Shown here one piece after another: positions 1 through 5,128 of a DNA stretch of 5,128 nucleotides; the stretch's first letter is position 1; every line of letters begins with the position of its first letter. This stretch comes from Planctomycetota bacterium (GTDB lineage: Bacteria > Planctomycetota > Phycisphaerae > WQYP01). The position numbers and the translations under genes are program-made. The stretch lies in assembly GCA_021838985.1 (NCBI GenBank), contig JAKCCC010000189.1, forward strand, positions 1 to 5,128, written 5' to 3'. The notes below the pieces were generated by a model. That model made no database searches. It was given only the letters and a program-made list of their open reading frames with translations, and was not told where the DNA came from.

Positions 1-1
1 C

Positions 2-844
2 CTTCCCTACCTGATGGCCTTGGCGACCGCATCGAACATCGGCTCGGCGGCAACCCTTATCGGCAACCCGCAAAATATGTTGATCGGCCAGACCGCCCAT
101 CTTTCCTTCGCCGCCTATGCCGCCACTGTTTCGCCGCTGGTTCTGGTCGGTCTGGCCCTGAATTTCCTCGTGGTGTATGGGGTTTACAGGCGCCGCCTTT
201 TCGCGGCGCCCCGGCCTGCCGCGACCGGGGCGCCCTCCGATCCCGGAGCCGGCGCGCCGGTCCAATGGAAGTTGATTCACAAAACGCTGGCGATCATGGC
301 GGTGTTGCTGGCCGCGATGCTTGGAGGCGGATACTTACACCTGCCGCGGCCGGTCGCCGCCATGGCCGCAGGCGGCTTGATCTTGATCTCGCGTCAAACC
401 CGCCCGCGCGACCTGTTCGCCCTGGTCGACTGGCCGCTCATCCTGTTGTTCATAGGACTGTTCATTGTGATCGGCGACGCCCAGCGGCATCAGCTCATCC
501 AGCCGGTCATTCAGGCGGTGGCCCACGTAGGATTTTCTCTGCAGGCGCCCGCGCCGCTGACAGCGGTGACCCTGGTGCTTTCGAATCTTGTCAGCAACGT
601 GCCAGCGGTGTTATTGCTTAAACCCGCGCTGCCCTTGGGACTTACACCGGCCTGGTATCTGCTGGCGGTGGTCAGCACGTTCGCCGGGAACCTGACGCTT
701 TTAGGCTCCATCGCCAACTTGATTGTGGCGGAGAGCGCGTCCCGCTATTCCATCCGCCTGGGATTCCTGGAATATTTAAAGGTCGGCGTGCCGCTGACGC
801 TGGTCACCAGCGGGTTGGCGTTGCTGTATTTCCACGTCATTTAG
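2..844 (+). CDS. SLC13/ArsB-type anion permease, C-terminal part (5' end outside window)
   Basis: This is a polytopic inner-membrane carrier of the ion transporter superfamily (CitMHS/ArsB/SLC13 group), which moves anions such as dicarboxylates, sulfate, arsenite or related ions. The frame is open from base 2, reading LPYL before the first ATG at 14, so that ATG is internal and the N-terminal half is missing. Counting from that Met, the signatures are SNIGSAATLIGNPQN (residues 7-21), SNLVSNVPAVLLL (190-202) and AGNLTLLGSIANLIVAESA (224-242). These Asn/Gly/Pro-rich re-entrant loop motifs are typical of the family. Hydrophobic spans lie near 33-57, 90-106, 112-126, 138-154, 180-202, 212-236 and 253-275. 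A hydrophilic Pro/Ala linker (about 60-85) separates the early helices. The protein ends normally at TAG 842-844. The substrate cannot be told from this fragment; an NhaD-like Na+/H+ antiporter is less likely than an anion carrier. Family confidence is high, substrate unknown. Confidence 0.85.
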   Translation, partial: LPYLMALATASNIGSAATLIGNPQNMLIGQTAHLSFAAYAATVSPLVLVGLALNFLVVYGVYRRRLFAAPRPAATGAPSDPGAGAPVQWKLIHKTLAIMAVLLAAMLGGGYLHLPRPVAAMAAGGLILISRQTRPRDLFALVDWPLILLFIGLFIVIGDAQRHQLIQPVIQAVAHVGFSLQAPAPLTAVTLVLSNLVSNVPAVLLLKPALPLGLTPAWYLLAVVSTFAGNLTLLGSIANLIVAESASRYSIRLGFLEYLKVGVPLTLVTSGLALLYFHVI

Positions 845-902
845 AATTTATCTCAAGACAGCGCCCGAGTCGCGTTGGCCCGGCCAGGTCTTGAGATAGA
901 TT
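845..902 (+). terminator. Long hairpin directly after the permease stop codon, between convergent genes
   Basis: Bases 845-859 pair with 888-902 over 15 positions, with 14 Watson-Crick pairs and one T848/G899 position that is a G-U pair in + strand RNA. The inner 11 bp (849-859/888-898) are perfect. The loop is 28 nt and contains the palindrome TGGCCCGGCCA (876-886). The stem begins on the base after the TAG of the permease gene and lies 65 nt beyond the mutase stop, where a shared 3' terminator or RNA-stabilising structure is expected. No T-run follows on either strand, so it is not a textbook intrinsic terminator. It could instead be a 3' end protecting stem or a short palindromic repeat. 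Confidence 0.5.
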
Positions 903-967
903 CCTGGCCCCATAAGCCCCCCATCCCGTTCCCGCGCGCCGCAACCGCTCCCCTTTCGGACCGTTGT

Positions 968-2422
968 TCACGCCCGGCGCGGACGCCCGCCGATACTGGT
1001 AATGCAATAGTCAGGTCCGTGTGGCACGCGCCGGAGCAACTGTTCGGCGGCAGCCTGATCCGCGGCCTCCGCGATCATCCGCACCAGTGGCTCGGTATTG
1101 CTGGGGCGCACGTGCAGCCAACCTTCGGGCTGGTCGATGCGAACGCCGTCCTGAAGATCCATCCGGGCGCCGGCGAACTCACGGCGTGCCTGCTCGACCC
1201 ACTCCGCGGCTTGCTGGCGCGTGGCGGGAAATTTCTTTTTCAGCATAACGTACGCCGGTATTTCCGCGACCAGTTCACTGACGGTTTTTTGCGTCTGCGC
1301 TAAAAGCTCCAGCAGCAGCGCCATGGCGACGAATGAATCGCGGACCGGCCCAAGACGTGGATCAATCACCCCGCCGTTGCCCTCGCCCCCGATCACCGCG
1401 CCCGTTTGCAGCATCGCGTCGGCCACATGGGCCTCACCGACCGGCGTCCGCACGACGCGCCCGCCGAAGCGAGCGGCAAGGTCGTCGATCATCCGGCTGG
1501 TGGAAAGATTGCAAACGATGGTCGGCGCTGCGGCCGTGCTGCGGCCCAGTTGCCCCAGGCGATGCCGCACCGCCAGCGCCAGCGTGTATTCCTCCCCGAT
1601 GTAACGGCCCTGTTCATCGATAATCGCCAGACGGTCGGCATCCGGATCCTGCGCCAATCCAATGGCCGCCCGATGTCGCGTCACCACGGCGCCCAGGGTG
1701 GCCAGATTTTCGCCGGTGGGTTCGGGGCCATGCGCGAATTGGCCGGTGGCTTCACCATTGATGTGCACCAACTCCACTCCCAGTTTGCCCAGCAGCATGG
1801 CCGCGGCCATGCACCCGGCCCCATTGATGCTATCCAACACCACCCGGTAGCGGTGTTGGGCGATCAAGCGGGCATCCACGTGCTTCAGAATGCTCTGGAC
1901 GTGATGGGCGTGACTGCGGCTGTCGGCCACAAGGCGTCCCGGCACGCCGGAATGGGCCGGCGCGCCAGACGGTGGCGAATTTTCAAGAGCCCCGGGGTTG
2001 TCGACGAGGCTTGCCAGACGCCCCATGGCTTGGCTGGAAAAACCCCGGCCATCGGAGCCGAGGAATTTCAAACCATTATATTCAGCTGGATTGTGGGAAG
2101 CGGTGATCACCGTGCCGGCGTCCACGCCCAGAAAACGCACCATCAGCGCGATGCTGGGCGTGGCCGCTATGCCCAGATCCGTCACCTGCACGCCCGCGGA
2201 TAAAAGGCCTGCGGTGAACGCGGATTGAATCATCGGCCCACTGGGGCGCGAATCACGTCCGACCGCGACGCGCAACGGCGCCGCCGCGTCGGCCCCGGCG
2301 CGCTGCTCGCCCAGCAACACGGCGAGTGCCTCGCCGAGGCGCAGCGCCAGCCGGGCCGTGAGGGTTTGGCCGATCACTCCGCGCACGCCGGAAACCGTAA
2401 TCATGGGCTTGCCAGAATCCAT
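968..2422 (-). CDS. glmM: Phosphohexose mutase, GlmM / phosphomannomutase type
   Basis: This cytoplasmic alpha-D-phosphohexomutase moves a phosphate between C6 and C1 of a hexose phosphate; GlmM makes glucosamine-1-phosphate for UDP-GlcNAc. Counting from ATG 2422 (484 aa), the four family sites are all present: TASHNP at 107-112 with phospho-acceptor Ser109, the Mg2+ loop DPDADR at 259-264, the sugar loop GEGNGG at 346-351, and the phosphate site RPSNTEP at 439-445. The N-terminal ITVSGVRGVIGQ is also typical. The sugar loop is GEGNGG rather than the GEQSGH of E. coli-type GlmM, so phosphomannomutase/phosphoglucomutase activity is possible. The frame runs open to a TTG at 2485, but that adds 21 unconserved residues next to a GC palindrome. 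ATG 2422 or ATG 2404 (MITVSG) fits the family better. No start has a clear ribosome-binding site. Length is slightly above the usual 445-460, partly from a GGRPRRA-ending tail. It is transcribed alone, divergent from the ClC gene. Confidence 0.9.
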   Translation of the reverse strand: MDSGKPMITVSGVRGVIGQTLTARLALRLGEALAVLLGEQRAGADAAAPLRVAVGRDSRPSGPMIQSAFTAGLLSAGVQVTDLGIAATPSIALMVRFLGVDAGTVITASHNPAEYNGLKFLGSDGRGFSSQAMGRLASLVDNPGALENSPPSGAPAHSGVPGRLVADSRSHAHHVQSILKHVDARLIAQHRYRVVLDSINGAGCMAAAMLLGKLGVELVHINGEATGQFAHGPEPTGENLATLGAVVTRHRAAIGLAQDPDADRLAIIDEQGRYIGEEYTLALAVRHRLGQLGRSTAAAPTIVCNLSTSRMIDDLAARFGGRVVRTPVGEAHVADAMLQTGAVIGGEGNGGVIDPRLGPVRDSFVAMALLLELLAQTQKTVSELVAEIPAYVMLKKKFPATRQQAAEWVEQARREFAGARMDLQDGVRIDQPEGWLHVRPSNTEPLVRMIAEAADQAAAEQLLRRVPHGPDYCITSIGGRPRRA

Positions 2423-2492
2423 GGCTCGATCAGCATACCCGCCGCTGCCCTGGCCGGAAAGGGGGCTACGAAGAAAAAGGGACAACGGCGGG

Positions 2493-2521
2493 TGGCGCGG
2501 GGGAGTTGCACCCCCGCGCTA
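2493..2521. repeat. Strong GC-rich palindrome (REP-like) upstream of the mutase gene
   Basis: Bases 2495-2503 (GCGCGGGGG) are perfectly complementary to 2511-2519 (CCCCCGCGC), with a 7-nt loop AGTTGCA. The pairing continues outward through a G-T position (2494/2520) and a T-A pair (2493/2521), giving about 11 pairs. It lies 71-99 bases before the preferred mutase ATG and is not followed by a T-run on either strand, so it is unlikely to be an ordinary terminator. The shape is that of a dispersed extragenic palindrome. Alternatives are an operator or a 5' UTR stem for the mutase mRNA. The palindrome is directly visible; its role is inferred. Confidence 0.5.
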
Positions 2522-2674
2522 CTTACCCAAACGAAAAACTAAAAAATAAAAGAAAGCGCCTCCAGCAAAGGAACGGCTGTGGCGTAAAAAGGCAAAAATA
2601 AACGGGTGGAATATCGGGCCTAAACCACCGGTCTTGCGAGCCGGCGGCGGGAGCGTTAGCATCCAACGGGTTTG
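2522..2674. promoter_or_regulatory. A-rich divergent intergenic region, probable promoter zone
   Basis: The stretch 2527-2605 has several A-runs on the + strand (around 2534-2556 and 2585-2602) and is clearly richer in A/T than the flanking genes. It lies between the divergently transcribed mutase and ClC genes, so promoters for both most likely sit here. I could not find a -35/-10 pair with good sequence and spacing on either strand, so no individual promoter is called. Upstream of the ClC ATG, the only purine-rich candidate ribosome site is GGGAG at 2649-2653, which is 21 bases away and too far for a normal Shine-Dalgarno. Confidence 0.5.
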
Positions 2675-4606
2675 ATGGCCACCAAAGGTAACGCCTTGGA
2701 AAAACCGGCAAAGAACGATAACAGTGTGGGCACGCCCCGCGACACAGCGGGCGAAATACCTTTAGCCAATAACCCGGATGCGAAACCACCGGCCCCAGGC
2801 CAGGCGGGGGAGGTGTCGGCCGTTCCGTCGGCGCCCAATGGGGTGCCGCCTCCCTCGGACGATTCCGACTTGCTGGTCAGGGTCGCGCCGCACAACCATG
2901 GAGGGCTGTTGGGTCGGCCGGGGGTCTTCCTGTGCGTTCTAGCCATCTTCATCGGCGGACTAGGGGAACTCGCGGCGTGGTGCCTGTTCAAGCTCATCGG
3001 CTTTTTCACCAATCTGGCGTTCTATGAACGGTTCTCGTTCGCTTTTGTGCCCCCAACGACCGCCCATGTGGGCTGGTGGGTGCTGCTGATTCCGGTCGGC
3101 GGCGGTATCGTGGTGGGTCTGATGGCCCGTTTTGGGTCGGAGATGATCCGTGGTCACGGAATCCCGGAGGCGATGGCCAGTGCCCTGTTTCACGAAAGCA
3201 AAATTCCATATCGGGTGGCGGTGCTTAAACCGCTCTCCACCGCCATTAACATCGGCACAGGTTGCCCGTTCGGCGCCGAGGGGCCCATTATTGCCACCGG
3301 CGCGGCGCTGGGCTCGGCGGTCGGTCAAATCATTACGATGACCAAAGAGCGGCGGCGCGTACTGCTGGCGGCCGGGGCCGCCGCCGGTATGTCGGCGACA
3401 TTCGGGGCACCGCTGGCTTCCGTGTTGCTGGCCTTGGAATTATTGCTTTTTGAATTTCAGCCCGTGTCGATCCTGGCGGTGGCCATCGCCGCCGGTGTGG
3501 CCTATGCTCTGCGCACCGTGGTGATGGGGATCAAGCCGATTTTTGCCATGCCGCCGCTGCCCCGGCCCACCCTGGAACCCCTGCTGATCTACGCGGCCAT
3601 CGGGCTGTTTTGCGGGCTGGCGGCGGTGGGACTGACCCATGCCCTTTATTGGGTTGAAAATTTGTTCAAGAAGCACTCCCATCTACACTGGATGTGGTGG
3701 CCGGCGATCGGCGGTGTCGTGGTCGGTCTATGTGGGCTGATCTTCAACCCCTCCATGGGGGTGGGGTATGTTAATATTTCCGCGCTGCTCAACGCCAAAG
3801 TTGGCTTTGCCTTTGCCGGCATGTTGCTCTTGACGCGCGTGCTGTCTTGGACGGTGGCGTTGGGCAGCGGCACGTCCGGCAGCACCATGGCGCCGCTGTT
3901 TAATATTGGCAGCGCCCTGGGGACGGTGCTCGCCGTCGCCCTGCTTTATGTGGCGCCGCACGCGGATGTCAACGTGCGGGCCGCGGCCCTGGTGGGTATG
4001 GCCTCGCTATTCGCCGGGGCCACCTGGGCGCCGTTGACTTCCATTGTGTTCGCGTTTGAAACCACGCTGCGGCCCAACGGGCTGGCCCCCCTGGTGGCGG
4101 GCTGCACGACCTCGTTTTTGATCTCCTGCGCCCTGATGCGACACAATATCCTGACCGAGAAATTCGCCCGCCGCGGCGGCCGCGCCTTGTATCGCTCCCA
4201 GTCCGATTTCATGGATGACACGCTGGTGATACAGGCGTGCAGCCACGATCCGGTGACGCTCTCGGCCAATGAAACCTGCGGCGAGGTCAAAACGAAACTG
4301 ACGACCGATGAAAAATACAAACGCTTCAATGGCTTCCCCGTGCTGGATGAACAGCGGCACCTACTGGGCGTGCTGACGCACCGGGATTTCCTGCCCCCGG
4401 ACCTTCCGGACGAAACCAAAATCCGCGACCTTATCCGCCGGCCGCCGGTGGTCATTTACGGGGACTGCTCGCTACGGCGGGCCGATCAGATGATGGATCG
4501 GCACCGGGTGGGCCGGCTGGTAGTCATGGATCGTGAGCAGCCATCCCGGATGCTGGGTATCATCACGCACGAAGACCTGCTGACCGCCCATAGCCAGCGG
4601 AGCTAA
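2675..4606 (+). CDS. ClC-family chloride channel/transporter with C-terminal CBS pair
   Basis: This inner-membrane homodimeric ClC protein conducts or exchanges chloride (or related anions). The start is ATG 2675; the TTG just before it is less likely. The 643-aa protein has a hydrophilic Pro/Ala-rich tail (1-79), the ClC membrane domain (about 82-490) and two CBS modules (about 518-574, ending GVLTHRDFL, and 582-637, ending GIITHEDLL), which in this family bind adenine nucleotides and tune gating. Ion-path motifs are GHGIPE (160-165, in place of GSGIPE), GAEGP (200-204, with the gating glutamate as E202) and GSGTSGSTMAP (397-407, the GxFxP region). After FGAPLASVLLALE the residue matching the internal proton glutamate E203 of E. 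coli ClC is Leu256. The segment RHNILTEKFARRG (489-501) replaces the one carrying the chloride-contacting Tyr445. These changes look like those of a large bacterial branch rather than damage. It is monocistronic as far as visible. Family call is very secure; channel versus exchanger is open. Confidence 0.95.
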   Translation: MATKGNALEKPAKNDNSVGTPRDTAGEIPLANNPDAKPPAPGQAGEVSAVPSAPNGVPPPSDDSDLLVRVAPHNHGGLLGRPGVFLCVLAIFIGGLGELAAWCLFKLIGFFTNLAFYERFSFAFVPPTTAHVGWWVLLIPVGGGIVVGLMARFGSEMIRGHGIPEAMASALFHESKIPYRVAVLKPLSTAINIGTGCPFGAEGPIIATGAALGSAVGQIITMTKERRRVLLAAGAAAGMSATFGAPLASVLLALELLLFEFQPVSILAVAIAAGVAYALRTVVMGIKPIFAMPPLPRPTLEPLLIYAAIGLFCGLAAVGLTHALYWVENLFKKHSHLHWMWWPAIGGVVVGLCGLIFNPSMGVGYVNISALLNAKVGFAFAGMLLLTRVLSWTVALGSGTSGSTMAPLFNIGSALGTVLAVALLYVAPHADVNVRAAALVGMASLFAGATWAPLTSIVFAFETTLRPNGLAPLVAGCTTSFLISCALMRHNILTEKFARRGGRALYRSQSDFMDDTLVIQACSHDPVTLSANETCGEVKTKLTTDEKYKRFNGFPVLDEQRHLLGVLTHRDFLPPDLPDETKIRDLIRRPPVVIYGDCSLRRADQMMDRHRVGRLVVMDREQPSRMLGIITHEDLLTAHSQRS

Positions 4607-4607
4607 A

Positions 4608-4640
4608 GTTGGGGACAGTCACGAATGGCATTAACTTAAG
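4608..4640. mobile_element. Possible terminal sequence of a mobile element (remnant)
   Basis: Just after the ClC stop codon lies GGGGACAGTCACGAATGG (4612-4629) followed by CATTAACTTAAG. From memory, GGGGACAGTCAC-type sequences often occur at the edges of transposase genes, including REP-associated (Y1) and other IS transposases, in many genomes. No matching inverted copy and no intact transposase are visible in the window, so at most this is one end of a decayed or partly captured element. It is a weak, memory-based call. Confidence 0.2.
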
Positions 4641-4647
4641 CCCCCGG

Positions 4648-4839
4648 TCATCGGCATCTGATTGGCTCGGCGCGTGCGATCCGGGCCTTCAGCTCGGCCC
4701 GGATCGGGTCAAGGAACCAAGTGGAATGGCAGAAAGAAAACCGTTCAAATTTCTTGTTTAGGTTCCGCCGCCACTTTTCCTCCCCCCATAACTTGGGAGG
4801 GTATCCCTTTCGATTATGCTGATCGATAGTAATACACGT
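4648..4839 (-). pseudogene. Unrecognised open frame without a start codon, possible transposase-tail remnant
   Basis: On the minus strand a 63-codon frame is open from 4839 down to TGA 4650-4648, bounded upstream by an in-frame TAA (4842-4840), with no ATG. The translation is protein-like in composition: it includes GYPPKLWGEEKWRRNLNKKF and, near the end, HSTWFLDPIRAELKARIARA. It stops 8 bases before the GGGGACAGTCAC-type sequence at 4608-4640, which is where a transposase 3' end would lie relative to an element end. I do not recognise the family. It may be the decayed C-terminus of a mobile-element protein, or chance coding potential. Confidence 0.25.
4677..4706. repeat. Perfect 11-bp inverted repeat downstream of the ClC gene
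   Basis: Bases 4677-4687 (CGATCCGGGCC) are exactly complementary to 4696-4706 (GGCCCGGATCG), around an 8-nt loop TTCAGCTC. The stem starts 71 bases past the ClC stop. It could end or protect the ClC transcript, but no T-run follows (the next bases are GGTCAAGG). It also lies inside the protein-like minus-strand frame at 4648-4839, where it would encode the DPIRAELKARI part, so the palindrome may be incidental to coding sequence. Confidence 0.5.
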
Positions 4840-4869
4840 TTATACGGAACGACATGCTAGCGCGTTGTC

Positions 4870-5128
4870 AAACGATAAACTTCGGGTTGGAGAAGGAGCC
4901 CCAGACTCGCCACCGAACCCCAGGCACCGGCCTTCAGGCCGGTGAACCTCCGGGTCGCCGTAGCGCGTCACCCGCGGCGACCCGGTGAACGGCGGTGGAC
5001 GCGACACCCGAAAATTAAGCGGTGACAAAGCACTAGCGGCTGGTTACCGCCGTATCGTTGGCGGCTTAAGCTGGACGCAAAGCCGTTCCCACCGGCGGTA
5101 GATGGCCGGCGCGATGGTCCGTCGGCCA
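4870..5128 (+). ncRNA. Candidate multi-branched structured RNA (continues past window end?)
   Basis: No credible protein is encoded here, yet complementary segments nest into one fold. A closing helix pairs 4881-4887 (TTCGGGT) with 5006-5012 (ACCCGAA). Inside it, 4910-4915 (CCACCG) pairs with 4993-4998 (CGGTGG), and the flanking TCGC 4907-4910 can alternatively pair with GCGA 5001-5004. Within that are two perfect hairpins: 4925-4932/4937-4944 (8 bp, loop TTCA) and 4950-4960/4975-4985 (11 bp, 14-nt loop). Further right are 5019-5026/5043-5050 (8 pairs, one G-U), 5062-5067/5080-5085 (6 bp) and 5103-5111/5120-5128 (9 pairs, one G-U). Both wobbles are G-U in a + strand transcript and A-C mismatches in the opposite one, favouring + strand RNA. 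The 5' boundary is approximate and the 3' end is not reached. Candidate classes are a HEARO/omega-RNA, another mobile-element RNA, or an unknown structured RNA. The base pairing is seen; the function is inferred. Confidence 0.5.

Noticed and set aside
1406..2203. 265-codon open frame on the + strand opposite the mutase gene
   Set aside because: It lies wholly antisense to a mutase frame with four intact catalytic motifs. The translation shows no recognisable domain; long antisense frames are expected in GC-rich genes.
3946..4455. 169-codon minus-strand frame inside the ClC gene
   Set aside because: It is antisense to the conserved ClC membrane and CBS region. The translation is Ser/Arg-rich with no motif, which is a typical GC-rich shadow.
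4840..5028. 62-codon minus-strand frame with a TTG start
   Set aside because: It covers the two perfect hairpins and the nested helices. The translation is Pro/Arg/Gly-rich and unrecognised, so RNA structure explains the sequence better.
4612..5030. One insertion element with ends at 4612-4637 and 5014-5025, sharing TTAAG and GTGAC in opposite orientation
   Set aside because: The shared words are only five bases, with different spacing, and no flanking target duplication is visible. The match is no better than chance.
5044..5127. Minus-strand frame entering from the right edge, 27 codons before TAA, containing AIYRRWERLCVQL
   Set aside because: It looks mildly protein-like but is too short to judge, overlaps several RNA-like helices, and has no family I recognise. 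Sequence beyond the window is needed before calling a gene.
4870..5128. Group II intron, RNase P RNA, tmRNA, SRP RNA or tRNA in the right-hand non-coding region
   Set aside because: No GUGCG-type intron start, no domain V hairpin, no RNase P or tmRNA core sequence, and no tRNA T-arm consensus were found on either strand.
4870..5128. Integron attC site or CRISPR array
   Set aside because: The palindromes lack the GTTRRRY/RYYYAAC core pairs of attC, and no direct repeat with regular spacing is present.

Overview
The window is GC-rich bacterial DNA with three protein genes and about 520 bases of non-coding sequence at the right end. No marker gene fixes the lineage. GC-biased codon use, weak or absent Shine-Dalgarno sequences and dispersed-looking GC palindromes between genes would fit a Verrucomicrobia/Planctomycetes-type or similar environmental genome. 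That placement is a low-confidence inference.

Layout. (1) Bases 2-844, + strand: the C-terminal ~280 residues of an SLC13/ArsB-type membrane anion (or ion) permease whose 5' part lies outside the window. (2) Bases 845-967: a short convergent gap holding a long hairpin that starts on the base after the permease stop codon. (3) Bases 968-2422, - strand: a complete phosphohexose mutase of the GlmM/phosphomannomutase family with all four active-site motifs. (4) Bases 2423-2674: a divergent gap with a strong GC palindrome followed by an A-rich stretch where both neighbours' promoters probably lie. (5) Bases 2675-4606, + strand: a ClC-family chloride channel/transporter with a hydrophilic Pro/Ala-rich N-terminal tail and a C-terminal CBS pair. 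(6) Bases 4607-5128: no convincing protein gene. The left part (4608-4839) looks like mobile-element debris. The right part (about 4870 to the window end) is a dense run of nested complementary helices that reads as a structured RNA on the + strand.

The three proteins do not form an evident pathway. The mutase supplies activated amino-sugar or hexose phosphates for the cell envelope. The two membrane proteins are independent ion or anion carriers. Their orientations (right, left, right) mean they are three separate transcription units.

The most interesting part is the right end. Helices at 4881-4887/5006-5012, 4910-4915/4993-4998, 4925-4932/4937-4944, 4950-4960/4975-4985, 5019-5026/5043-5050, 5062-5067/5080-5085 and 5103-5111/5120-5128 are mutually compatible and nest into one multi-branched fold. 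The two G-U wobbles in it pair only in a + strand transcript. A leading but unproven idea is a HEARO/omega-RNA-like element, whose nuclease gene would lie just past the window edge.
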